Shown: piece after piece, positions 1-7,748 of the stretch | Layout of the letters: every line of letters starts with the position of its first letter | Position numbering within the stretch: position 1 is the first letter of the stretch | Source: an uncultured beta proteobacterium | Lineage (GTDB): Bacteria; Pseudomonadota; Gammaproteobacteria; Burkholderiales; Burkholderiaceae_C | Assembly (NCBI GenBank): GCA_903886275.1 | Contig: CAISLN010000066.1 | Location: 1-51,111 of the forward strand | Reading direction: 5' to 3' | DNA: 51,111 bases | Translations under genes and position numbers: made by a program | The notes under the pieces: generated by a model | Told to the model about the DNA's origin: nothing | What the model saw: only the letters and a program-made list of their open reading frames with translations | Databases searched by the model: none

Positions 1-119
1 CGCGCATTGGCAAGGCCGTTTTGGAGAACCCGGATGTGCCGCTGCAAGTGATCCAGGACACCATGCTGTCACTCGAAGAGGCCAAGGCGGGGCAACTCGC
101 ACCCTATGCTTTCGGCTAG
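1..119 (+). CDS. C-terminal end of a probable antitoxin (partial)
   Basis: The reading frame is open from the left edge (first full codon at base 3) and stops with TAG at 117-119. The 38 visible residues end in LAPYAFG and contain no recognisable DNA-binding motif. The stop lies 3 bases before the start of a RelE-type toxin gene, the normal antitoxin-toxin order and spacing, so an antitoxin role is inferred from position alone. The start and N-terminal DNA-binding part lie outside the window. Confidence 0.55.
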   Translation, partial: RIGKAVLENPDVPLQVIQDTMLSLEEAKAGQLAPYAFG

Positions 120-122
120 ACC

Positions 123-410
123 ATGCCTTTAGCCATTCTGGCCACGCCCTCTTTTGTGCGAACAGCCAAAAAGCTCCATGCGAAAGACAAAGCCATCCTC
201 GATGCGGCAGTCAAAGCCGTCGCCAGTGACCCGGCGCTCGGCGAAGAAAAGCGGGGTGACTTGAACGGCGTCTTCGTCCACAGGTTCAAGCTCAACAACA
301 AGGAGACCTTGCTGGCCTACCAGCTCCAACCGGACAAATTGAAGCCACAGGAACTGGTTCTGCTGGCGGTCGGTCCCCATGAAAATTTCTATACGCAGCT
401 CAAGCGATGA
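123..410 (+). CDS. RelE/ParE-family toxin
   Basis: This 95-residue protein has the size and ending of the RelE/ParE superfamily. It has an N-terminal stretch with TAKKL, a central basic segment and the C-terminal motif GPHENFYTQLKR, which matches the GxHxxFYxxLKR ending of RelE-type mRNA interferases. Members usually cleave mRNA in the ribosomal A site and are held inactive by a protein antitoxin. ATG 123 is 3 bases after the preceding stop, so the two genes are translationally coupled. Whether it is a RelE RNase or a ParE gyrase poison cannot be settled by eye, but the FYxxLKR end favours the RelE branch. It appears intact. Confidence 0.8.
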   Translation: MPLAILATPSFVRTAKKLHAKDKAILDAAVKAVASDPALGEEKRGDLNGVFVHRFKLNNKETLLAYQLQPDKLKPQELVLLAVGPHENFYTQLKR

Positions 411-734
411 TTGCCGGATAGCGACCTAAAGCTCGCGCAAACGCCTTCAGGCTTGAAAGCAAGCCCTCGGCCGCTGCTGTCACCGCCAGAGGTGCTTCAA
501 GTGCGCGAACACTTGAAAACTGGGAACAAGGCCGGGCAGAGCCCAGCAATAGACCTATCGGCAGGTGGAAAATTTGTCAGAGCAGCGCAAATCCAGACTC
601 AAACCCCATCAACACAGGGTGTAAAAAAACTGTTGACGCGGTCGTCTTCGGCTTAAGTTCGCAGGATGGCTTACTGACTGGAGTGCAAGACCCTGCGGTT
701 CGGGCCGGGTGGCGCTGTGCGGTAAATTGCATGC
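411..734. other. intergenic stretch without a convincing gene
   Basis: These 324 bases separate the toxin gene from the glycerate kinase gene. A TTG-initiated frame (411-656) is open, but it has no Shine-Dalgarno sequence, no recognisable domain and a composition rich in S, P and Q. I see no strong hairpin followed by a T-run. The segment should contain the promoter of the downstream kinase gene, but I could not pick out convincing -35 and -10 boxes. Confidence 0.5.
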
Positions 735-2072
735 ATGACACACCCCAACGCCCTGACCAATGCGCCGGACCCCCGCAGCGCCCCGCTGGAATTTCTGCAG
801 CAGCTCTACGCAGCCGCTGTGCGCCGCGCCCTGCCGCTGCACACCCTAGGGGCCTTTTTGCCCCTTCCCCCCAAGGGCCGCACCGTGGTCATTGGTGCGG
901 GCAAGGCAGCCGGCGCCATGGCGCATGCGGTGGAGGCGCTGTGGCCGCAGGATGCGCCGCTCACCGGTCTGGTGGTCACGCGCTACGGCCACACCCCGCC
1001 ACGCCCTGAAGGCCTTTCGCAGCGCATTGAGATTCTGGAATCCTCGCACCCGGTGCCCGATGCCGCAGGACTGGCAGCGGCCGAACGCATCATGGCTTTG
1101 CCGCAAGGGCTGACCGAAGACGATCTGGTGCTGTGCCTGATCTCCGGCGGCGGCTCCTCCCTGCTGACCCTGCCTGCCGAGGGAATGACGCTTGCCGACA
1201 AGCAGCGCGTCAACCAGGCCCTGCTGGACAGCGGCGCTGGCATTGCCGAGATGAACTGCGTGCGCAAGCACCTCTCGCGCATCAAGGGTGGGCGCCTGGC
1301 GGCGGTCTGTGCCCCGGCGCGCATGCTCACCCTGTTGATCAGCGATGTGCCGGGCGACGAGGCCAGCGTGATTGCCAGTGGCCCCACCGTGGCGGATGCC
1401 AGCAGCTGCCTGGACACGCTGGCGATTCTGGCGCGCTACCACATCGAGATCCCCGCAGCCGTGGCGGCGCAGTTGCACAGCGGCGCGCTGGAAACGCGCA
1501 AGCCCGGTGACGCGGTGTTTGCCAACAGCGAGGTGCATTTGATTGCCACGCCGCAGCAGTCGCTGGACGCTGCAGCAGAAGCGGCACGCGCCGCCGGCAT
1601 CACCGCCTATATCCTGAGCGACGAGATGGAAGGCGAGTCGCGCGAAGTGGGCAAGGTGCATGCGGCGCTGGCGCGCGGCGTGGCCCTCAAGGGCCAACCA
1701 TTCCAGCGGCCCTGCGTGATCCTGAGCGGCGGCGAAACCACCGTCACCATACGTCCACGCCTGCCCGGTGCCGCCAAGGGCCGTGGCGGACGCGCCGGCG
1801 AGTTTTGCCTGGGGCTGGCGCAGGCGCTACAGGGCCAAAGCGGCGTCTACGCGCTGGCTGCAGACACCGATGGCATTGACGGGGTGGAAGACAACGCCGG
1901 CGCCTTTGTCACGCCCGACACCTTGGCACAGGCTGCAGAAAAAGGCCTGAAGCTGAGCGACTATATGGACCGCAACGATGCCTATGGTTTCTTCGATGCG
2001 CTGGACGCCCTGTTTGTGACCGGCCCCACGCACACCAATGTGAACGACTTTCGCGCCCTGCTGGTGCTGTGA
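735..2072 (+). CDS. ttuD: glycerate 2-kinase (MOFRL/TtuD family)
   Basis: This 445-residue protein belongs to the type-2 glycerate kinase family (DUF4147 plus MOFRL domains), long annotated as hydroxypyruvate reductase TtuD. The family phosphorylates D-glycerate to 2-phosphoglycerate with ATP, feeding tartrate, glyoxylate or serine carbon into glycolysis. Visible marks are VVIGAGKAAGAMA near residue 52, the glycine-rich ISGGGSSLL near 136-144, GGRAGEFCLGLA near 350, DTDGIDG near 377 and the terminal GPTHTNVNDF. Length and both ends fit a complete protein. ATG 735 is chosen because the protein start aligns with family length; another ATG 4 bases upstream is out of frame. It stands alone on this strand, with the heme oxygenase gene ending 7 bases beyond in the opposite orientation. 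The symbol is a family name; substrate is inferred from the family. Confidence 0.88.
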   Translation: MTHPNALTNAPDPRSAPLEFLQQLYAAAVRRALPLHTLGAFLPLPPKGRTVVIGAGKAAGAMAHAVEALWPQDAPLTGLVVTRYGHTPPRPEGLSQRIEILESSHPVPDAAGLAAAERIMALPQGLTEDDLVLCLISGGGSSLLTLPAEGMTLADKQRVNQALLDSGAGIAEMNCVRKHLSRIKGGRLAAVCAPARMLTLLISDVPGDEASVIASGPTVADASSCLDTLAILARYHIEIPAAVAAQLHSGALETRKPGDAVFANSEVHLIATPQQSLDAAAEAARAAGITAYILSDEMEGESREVGKVHAALARGVALKGQPFQRPCVILSGGETTVTIRPRLPGAAKGRGGRAGEFCLGLAQALQGQSGVYALAADTDGIDGVEDNAGAFVTPDTLAQAAEKGLKLSDYMDRNDAYGFFDALDALFVTGPTHTNVNDFRALLVL

Positions 2073-2078
2073 GCATCC

Positions 2079-2681
2079 CTAGGCGTGGGGCAATTGATTG
2101 AACAGGTCTATGTGCAGGCCAAAACCCAGGCGCACCTCCTGGGCCATGGCATCGACCTGCTGGCTGTCGAGTGGCAGCCTGTTCAGGCCATCGCGCAGGG
2201 ACTCGATCAATTCGGCCACGCGCTCGGGACTACCGAAATCGTAAAACTGCAGCCCGTCCACGCCATTGCCCTGCAGCAGTCTGGCCACACAGCGGCGCAG
2301 CAACTGCCCGCCATGCAAATCGCCCAGGTAGCGCAAATAGGCATGGGCCAGCAGCAGGGGTGAGCGCTCAGCCGCCAATCCCTCCAGGCGCTGCACATAG
2401 TCTTGCGTTGCGGCGCACAGCGCCAAGTCGGCAGGCGCCGGCAGATGGGCCAGGTCCTGCGCGATGGCGCGGCTGCGCAGCAGTGGCGTGAAATCGAAGC
2501 CGGGAATAGCGTCGGCCAGCCCCTGCTCCAACGCGGTGTAGATCGCCTGCAGATTGCACAACAACACCGCATAGTGGGCGCCAGAGAGTTGGCTGCGCAG
2601 CAACTGCGGCATCAGGCCGCTTCGTTCGGCCAAGGCGTGCAAATCCTGCGAGGCCTGGCGCAGGCGAAAGGTAAGTGTCAT
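2079..2681 (-). CDS. heme oxygenase-like protein (biliverdin-producing)
   Basis: The 200-residue protein has the heme oxygenase fold signature. A His in LHALAE (H15) is in the position of the proximal heme ligand, and AHAYLRYLGDLHGGQ (about 111-126) matches the distal helix. Heme oxygenases open heme to biliverdin, CO and iron using a reductase partner. The frame is open for 45 codons upstream of ATG 2681, but that extension has no family similarity, so 2681 is taken as the start. It is transcribed divergently from a sensor kinase with heme c motifs, 109 bases away. That pairing suggests a heme or gas signalling theme: the oxygenase could supply iron or a bilin, or be part of heme turnover. 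No phytochrome is visible nearby. Function by family is well supported; substrate use is inferred. Confidence 0.82.
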   Translation of the reverse strand: MTLTFRLRQASQDLHALAERSGLMPQLLRSQLSGAHYAVLLCNLQAIYTALEQGLADAIPGFDFTPLLRSRAIAQDLAHLPAPADLALCAATQDYVQRLEGLAAERSPLLLAHAYLRYLGDLHGGQLLRRCVARLLQGNGVDGLQFYDFGSPERVAELIESLRDGLNRLPLDSQQVDAMAQEVRLGFGLHIDLFNQLPHA

Positions 2682-2790
2682 GGCCGGTATTGTCCCGCAG
2701 TGCGGTCGCTTGGCGGCGGAACAGCGAAAAGGGTGGCCTCGTTGACATGGGTCAGCAGAGCAGCCAAGGTCGGGGGCACACTTGCCCAGC

Positions 2791-4401
2791 ATGCGTACCA
2801 AAAGCCTCAAGTTCAAGGTCAGCCTCTACCTGTCCATCGTCATCTCGGTTGCAGTGGCGGCTTTTTCGTGGGTCTTTTTTCAGCACCGACAGGAAGAGCT
2901 TCAGAGCATCATCTCCACCCATGTGACCCAGGTGGCACAGACCGTGGTGGCAAGTACCCGCTACACCATGCTGGTGAACAAGCGCGATGTGGCCGAAAAA
3001 ATCATCGACGACATTGCGAACCAGAAAAATATCGTCCTGGTACGCGTCATCAGCAGTGACGGCACCATCATCCACTCCAAGAAGCACGCCGAGACCGGCT
3101 ATTCGGTGGAGCAAGACGAGGAACCCTGCGTGCAGTGCCACCGCAGCAAGCCGCCTCTCAACGACGTTCCCGCTGACAAGCGCTGGCGCGTGATTGATGA
3201 CGGTGACGGCCACCGCGCCATGATAGGCATGCAGGCCATACGCAATGAGCCGACCTGCGCCAGCGCCTCCTGCCACGAACACCCGGCCAGCCAAACCGTG
3301 CTGGGGGTGGTGGAGGTGGCCTATTCGCTGGACGAAATTGACCAGTCATTGAAGGACTATGCGCTTCAATTCATAGGCATCACGCTGCTGTGTATTTTGG
3401 GGCTTTCCATGGGCGTGGGCTTTATGTTGCAGCGCCTGGTCTATGTGCCGCTCAATGACCTCGATGGCGCGGCCCAGCGCATCATTGCGGGCGAACTGGA
3501 GCAGCATATTCCGGTGCGCAGCAGCGATGACTTCGGCCGCGTGGCCGGCTCTTTCAACACCATGTCGGCGGCGCTGCACGAGTCCAAGGTGCAGATGCAG
3601 GAGCTGGTGCAGTCGCTGGAGACCAAGGTGCAGGAGCGCACCCGCGAACTGCTGGCGGCGCGCGCCGAGGTGGCGCAGGGGGTCAAGCTGGCGGCCATCG
3701 GGGTGTTGGCGTCGGGCATTGCCCATGAGCTCAACAACCCACTGACCGGCGTGCTGACCTTCACCTCCTTGATGCGCAAAAAGGTGGCCGATGGCAGCGA
3801 GGATGCGGACGATCTGGACCTGGTCATACGCGAGACCAAGCGCTGTGCCAGCATCATCAAACGCTTGCTGGACTTCGCCCGCGAGAAGGCGCCCACCAGT
3901 GGCTACTGCAACATCAACCAGGTCGTAGACGACACGGTGCGCATGGTGTACCAGCCCGCTTCGCTGCAGCACATTCGCATCGCAAGCGAACTCGGCGAAG
4001 GGCTTCCCGCAATTTGGTGTGACGCCGACCTGATCAAGCAGGTGGTCATGAACCTGCTGGTCAACGCGCAGCAGTCCATTGAGGGCAGCGGCGTGGTGAC
4101 GGTGCGCACCCGCCTGTCCACAGCGGTGATGGGCGCGGGATCGCAGGACATGCTGGAGCTCAGCGTGTCGGACACCGGCTGCGGCATACCGGCGGCCAAC
4201 CTGGAGCGCATATTCGACCCCTTCTTTACCTCCAAGGAAGTAGGCAAGGGCACGGGGCTTGGGCTATCGGTCAGCTATGGCATCGTGCGCACCCATGGGG
4301 GGCGCATTACGGTGGAAAGCACGCCGGGTGAGGGCAGCACCTTCCATGTCTTTTTGCCCGTGGATGCAACACCGCCCGCAGTCACCCGGAGTAAGCCATG
4401 A
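2791..4401 (+). CDS. membrane histidine kinase with periplasmic heme c motifs
   Basis: The order is: N-terminal transmembrane helix (about 10-30), a periplasmic sensor of about 150 residues, a second helix (about 190-212), HAMP, a coiled coil, then HisKA and HATPase_c. H312 in GIAHELNNPLTG is the phospho-acceptor. The N-box (NLLVNAQQS), G1 (DTGCGI), F-box (FDPFFTS) and G2 (GKGTGLGLS) are all present, so the kinase should be active. The sensor holds CVQCH (C113-H117) and CASASCH (C156-H162), a CXXCH and a CX4CH pattern, both typical of covalent heme c attachment in the periplasm. A redox or gas (NO, CO, O2) input is therefore likely, by inference. ATG 2791 is preferred over TTG 2782 in the same frame. 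The stop overlaps the downstream regulator start by 4 bases (ATGA), so the two form a two-component operon. Confidence 0.88.
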   Translation: MRTKSLKFKVSLYLSIVISVAVAAFSWVFFQHRQEELQSIISTHVTQVAQTVVASTRYTMLVNKRDVAEKIIDDIANQKNIVLVRVISSDGTIIHSKKHAETGYSVEQDEEPCVQCHRSKPPLNDVPADKRWRVIDDGDGHRAMIGMQAIRNEPTCASASCHEHPASQTVLGVVEVAYSLDEIDQSLKDYALQFIGITLLCILGLSMGVGFMLQRLVYVPLNDLDGAAQRIIAGELEQHIPVRSSDDFGRVAGSFNTMSAALHESKVQMQELVQSLETKVQERTRELLAARAEVAQGVKLAAIGVLASGIAHELNNPLTGVLTFTSLMRKKVADGSEDADDLDLVIRETKRCASIIKRLLDFAREKAPTSGYCNINQVVDDTVRMVYQPASLQHIRIASELGEGLPAIWCDADLIKQVVMNLLVNAQQSIEGSGVVTVRTRLSTAVMGAGSQDMLELSVSDTGCGIPAANLERIFDPFFTSKEVGKGTGLGLSVSYGIVRTHGGRITVESTPGEGSTFHVFLPVDATPPAVTRSKP

Positions 4402-5807
4402 AAGCAAAAATTCTGGTGGTGGACGACGAAGAGGTGGTGGTGCATAGCTGCATGCGCATACTGCGTGACGACTACGCCGTGCAAAGCGTGCAGGATGGTT
4501 TTTCCGCCTTGAAGAAGTCTGGCGAGGAGGTCTTCGACGTGATGGTGGTGGACGTCATGATGCCCGGTATGAGCGGCCTGGAGCTGCTGCAACAGGTGAA
4601 GGAACTGCACCCGGACATCGACGTCATCATGATGACCGGTCTGTCCGAAATCCAGACCGCGGTCAAGGCCATGAAACTCGGCGCCTTTGATTACCTGTCC
4701 AAACCCTTTGATCCCGACGAACTCAAGCACGTGGTCGAGCGGGCCCTGGAGCGGCGCAAGCTGCTGCAGGAAAACCAGCACCTCAAGAACCAGGTGGCCC
4801 GCAAGTACCGGTTTGAAAACATCATCGGCAGCAGTGCGGCCATGCAGGCGGTGTTTGCCCTGATTGCCAAATGTGCGCCCACCAACAGCACGGTGCTGAT
4901 CGACGGCGAGAGCGGCACCGGCAAGGAAATGATTGCGCGTGCCATCCACCACAACAGCCTGCGCAAGGATGAAATGTTTGTCACGGTGGACTGCAACACG
5001 CTGAGCGAAAACCTGCTAGAGAGCGAGTTGTTTGGCCACACCAGGGGCGCCTTCACCGGCGCCGTTGCGGCCAAGCGGGGCATGTTTGAGCTGGCCCACA
5101 ATGGCACGCTGTTTTTGGACGAGTTTGGCAATATTCCACTGAGCACACAGGCCAAGCTGCTGCGCGTGATTCAGGAGCGCGAATTCCGCCCGGTGGGCAG
5201 CACCACGGTGCAAAAAACCAATGTGCGCCTGGTTGCGGCCACCAACAAAGACCTCAAGGCCATGGTGGCGGAGGGCCGCTTTCGCGAAGACCTGTATTAC
5301 CGCATCCATGTGTTTCCCATCCACGCGCCGGCCCTGCGCGAGCGGCGCGAGGACATACCGGAACTGGCCATGCATTTCATCCGGCTGTATTGCAGTGAAA
5401 TGGGCCGCCCTGTGGCCGAAATTTCAGCCGGTGCCATCAGCGCGCTGATGCAGTACCACTGGCCGGGCAATGTGCGGGAGCTGGAAAACGCCATGCAGCG
5501 CGCGCTCATCCTCAGCTCCGACAAACTGATCCGCCAGACCCATCTGGGCAGCATCGTGGAGACGGTGCCTGCGATGGATGTGCCGCGCACCAGTGAAGAC
5601 CTCAAGCGCATCAAGAAGCTGACCCGCGAGAAATCGGTGGAAGAGGTGGAGAGGCTTTTTGTGGTGGAGACGCTGCGCCGCAATGGCGCCAGCGTCACCC
5701 GCAGTGCCGATGAAACCGGCATGCAGCGCAGCAACTTTCAGGCGCTGATGAAGAAGTACGGCATTAAGGTGCGCGATACCGAATTTGACGGCGACGCCAG
5801 CGCCTGA
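4398..5807 (+). CDS. NtrC-family sigma-54-dependent response regulator
   Basis: This 469-residue protein has a receiver domain (acidic pocket D9-D10, phospho-acceptor D52 in VVDVMMPG, K in SKPFDP). It is followed by an AAA+ domain with Walker A GESGTGKE (about 172-179), the sigma-54 contact loop GAFTGA (217-222), Walker B FLDEFGN and the R-finger region. A C-terminal helix-turn-helix lies around ETLRRNGASVTRSADETGM. Such proteins hexamerise when phosphorylated and remodel sigma-54 polymerase at -24/-12 promoters. It overlaps the heme-motif kinase gene by 4 bases and is almost certainly its partner. The loop and nucleotide-binding residues are intact, so it should be a true activator. Target genes are unknown, and I found no unmistakable -24/-12 promoter in the adjoining intergenic DNA. 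Confidence 0.92.
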   Translation: MKAKILVVDDEEVVVHSCMRILRDDYAVQSVQDGFSALKKSGEEVFDVMVVDVMMPGMSGLELLQQVKELHPDIDVIMMTGLSEIQTAVKAMKLGAFDYLSKPFDPDELKHVVERALERRKLLQENQHLKNQVARKYRFENIIGSSAAMQAVFALIAKCAPTNSTVLIDGESGTGKEMIARAIHHNSLRKDEMFVTVDCNTLSENLLESELFGHTRGAFTGAVAAKRGMFELAHNGTLFLDEFGNIPLSTQAKLLRVIQEREFRPVGSTTVQKTNVRLVAATNKDLKAMVAEGRFREDLYYRIHVFPIHAPALRERREDIPELAMHFIRLYCSEMGRPVAEISAGAISALMQYHWPGNVRELENAMQRALILSSDKLIRQTHLGSIVETVPAMDVPRTSEDLKRIKKLTREKSVEEVERLFVVETLRRNGASVTRSADETGMQRSNFQALMKKYGIKVRDTEFDGDASA

Positions 5808-5833
5808 CGCCCTCAGCGGTGGCGCTGCCCTGC

Positions 5834-6232
5834 TTAGGCAGTGCCCTGCTGCAGCCCCCAACGCTTATGGGCCATCGCATTGTTGGCGGCATGAAAAACC
5901 TCGTCTGGGCCTACGGGTTTGGCGAGGTAGTCGTAGGCCCCCAAGAGCACGGCCTCTTTGGCAGACTCCAGTGCCGGGTAGCCGGTGATCATGATGACCT
6001 CGGTTGCAGGCCAGCGGGCCTTGATCGACCTGAGCAGCTCCATGCCATCCATGCCGGGCATCTTCTGGTCCAGCAGCACCACATCAAAGGCCTGGCTATC
6101 CATCAGCTGCAAGGCATCCGGGCCGTTGCCCACTTCGCGCACCTGGCATTGCCGGCTCGCCAGGATGCGCAAATAACAGGCGCGAACAACCGCTTCATCA
6201 TCGACAACCAGTACCTTGGCTTGGGCATTCAT
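5834..6232 (-). CDS. single-domain response regulator (CheY-like)
   Basis: Only a receiver domain is present in these 132 residues: acidic pair D11-D12, phospho-acceptor D55 in VVLLDQKMPGMDG, T in MITGYP and K in AKPVGPDE. There is no output domain, so it acts by phospho-transfer or by binding a partner, as CheY, Spo0F or DivK do. The open frame extends upstream to 6388, but homology starts at MNAQAKVLVV, so ATG 6232 is chosen. It converges on the NtrC-type gene with 26 bases between stops, and it is divergent from the receiver-membrane protein gene at 6635. It could compete for phosphate from the nearby heme-motif kinase, but that is inference from position only. Confidence 0.85.
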   Translation of the reverse strand: MNAQAKVLVVDDEAVVRACYLRILASRQCQVREVGNGPDALQLMDSQAFDVVLLDQKMPGMDGMELLRSIKARWPATEVIMITGYPALESAKEAVLLGAYDYLAKPVGPDEVFHAANNAMAHKRWGLQQGTA

Positions 6233-6412
6233 TTCGGTGGCCTCGCAATCATTGGGTTTGCATAAAACCACGCAACGTCCGTGCCACCGGTTGGATGCCG
6301 ATTCCCCATCTCGCGTGAACGCGAAGACACACGGAGCAAGACAAGCTGTGCTGGTTCGGCGCCGCCTTTGGGCCGTCCACCCCTGCAAATATCGGGGTGT
6401 ATATAAAAGCTA

Positions 6413-6432
6413 TTGCAACTCTATTGTTGCAA
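6413..6432. promoter_or_regulatory. 7-bp inverted repeat, possible operator
   Basis: TTGCAAC and GTTGCAA form perfect arms with a 6-base spacer, within the 402-base gap (6233-6634) between two divergent response-regulator genes. The surrounding DNA is more AT-rich than the genes, as expected for a promoter region. A weaker 6-bp hairpin (CACCCC/GGGGTG) lies at 6378-6399. The repeat looks like a dimeric-regulator site, but no family can be assigned. The rest of this gap shows no gene. Confidence 0.3.
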
Positions 6433-6634
6433 GTGGCTGATCTACCAAGGCATTCTGAAATCTGGCGACCCATTTGTATAAATCATTTGTACTTCACCGC
6501 AGGCTTGAACTGGTGCAGCGCTTGCGGGCAGAGGATTTCTTAGAGGAAAGACCTGCCAATCTGTGGAGGCTCAAGGCGCTGGCATGGTTGATGCGAGATG
6601 CCGTACAGACCGTCCATTCTTTTGGAGAAACACC

Positions 6635-7474
6635 ATGACCGCCCTGCGCAAAGTTTTAGTTGTAGATGACGACCCCGTTGTGGGCAAGAGCTTCCACCGC
6701 GTGCTGTCTAGGGACAAGGGCTATATCGTCATCACCGCCCACGACGCCGCAGAGGCACTGCAGCGCATGCGTGAAGAAGAGTACGACCTGGTCGTCACCG
6801 ACATCAGAATGCCAGGCATGGACGGTGTGGAGCTGGCCGAGCGTGTCAGGGCCAGGCAACCGTGGACGCCGGTGGTCATCGTGACCGGCTATGGCAGTGC
6901 CCTCAACGAACAGCGCGCCATGGCCGCAGGAGTTTCTGCCTTTGTGCACAAACCCCTGTCGCCAGAAATGATTGAAGAAGCAGCAGGCCATGCGCGGCAC
7001 AGTCCCGCTGTGGCGTTGCTTGCAGCGCAAGTCAGCGTGATCGCAACGCCGCAAGCAACGCCCGCCGCGCCAGAAAGTCGCGCGCGCACTATCGCGCTAT
7101 TTTTGGCATCGCCCTTCATCGGCCTGGCCTATGTGCTGATGCTCCCGGGCATTGGCTTAGGGTTGCTGCTCTGGCAAGGCGCAAGGGCACTGGCGCAAAA
7201 GGCCCAAGCACCGGCAACTGCACCGCGCTTGGCCATGCTGGCAGTAGCCCCCTTCATCGGCCTGGCATTTGTGCTGGCTCTGCCTTTGCTTGGGTTGGCC
7301 ACGCTGGTGTGGACCGGTCGCCACGCCCTGCTGCGCAACTTGACCGGTGCCGCAAAGTTGCTGGGCATTGCCTTCTTGCCGCTGCTGGGCTTGGCCTACT
7401 TCCTGCTCTTTCCAATCGTGGGCGTCGTCTCGCTGCTGTGGGTTGCCGTGCATTGTGTTCCAAAGATGGAATGA
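6635..7474 (+). CDS. response-regulator receiver fused to a triple-repeat membrane domain
   Basis: Residues 1-125 form a receiver domain with acidic pocket D11-D13, phospho-acceptor D56 in VVTDIRMPGMDG, T in IVTGYG and K in VHKPLSP. After an A/P-rich linker come three similar hydrophobic segments at about 153-185, 199-228 and 239-275. Each carries a version of PFIGLAYVLxLPxxGL followed by LLW or LVW, so the tail arose by repeated duplication. Each unit is long enough for one membrane helix or a hairpin. Membrane-anchored receivers with the domain at the C-terminus are uncommon, and I do not recognise the tail family. ATG 6635 follows a GGAG ribosome-binding site 7 bases upstream; the upstream extension of the frame lacks similarity. 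A strong terminator follows 38 bases after the stop. Role: inferred, bringing a phospho-signal to the membrane. Confidence 0.75.
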   Translation: MTALRKVLVVDDDPVVGKSFHRVLSRDKGYIVITAHDAAEALQRMREEEYDLVVTDIRMPGMDGVELAERVRARQPWTPVVIVTGYGSALNEQRAMAAGVSAFVHKPLSPEMIEEAAGHARHSPAVALLAAQVSVIATPQATPAAPESRARTIALFLASPFIGLAYVLMLPGIGLGLLLWQGARALAQKAQAPATAPRLAMLAVAPFIGLAFVLALPLLGLATLVWTGRHALLRNLTGAAKLLGIAFLPLLGLAYFLLFPIVGVVSLLWVAVHCVPKME

Positions 7475-7511
7475 AAAAATCCTCTACAGCACCGCTTTGA
7501 CCAAGCCGCAC

Positions 7512-7547
7512 AAAGGCCCCGAAGTACCCACTTCGGGGCCTTTTTTT
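7512..7547 (+). terminator. rho-independent terminator
   Basis: A 13-bp perfect stem (AAAGGCCCCGAAG with CTTCGGGGCCTTT) and a 6-base loop are followed by a run of T residues. It lies 38 bases after the receiver-membrane gene stop and should end that transcript. The A-tract on the left arm means it could also work in the other direction. Confidence 0.93.
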
Positions 7548-7748
7548 GCCATCCGCCAGAGCACTCACTTCAGGCAGCAGACCGGGAACGCTGACCAGAT
7601 CCAAAGGGTGAAACCGTGTTTAAAGGCCAGAAAAGCACGCATATTCGTACCCATTCAGACATTCGAACGCAGCCCGTCGATTGGCATAATGTGACATCCT
7701 TGTGCTTGCGCGCTCCTGCTGCAAATTGTCCCAATTCACCCTCGATCC

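Noticed and set aside
411..656. TTG-initiated 81-codon frame after the RelE-type toxin
   Set aside because: No ribosome-binding site, no domain, low-complexity composition; more likely non-coding.
846..1697. Minus-strand frame opposite the glycerate kinase gene
   Set aside because: Antisense shadow of a complete family protein.
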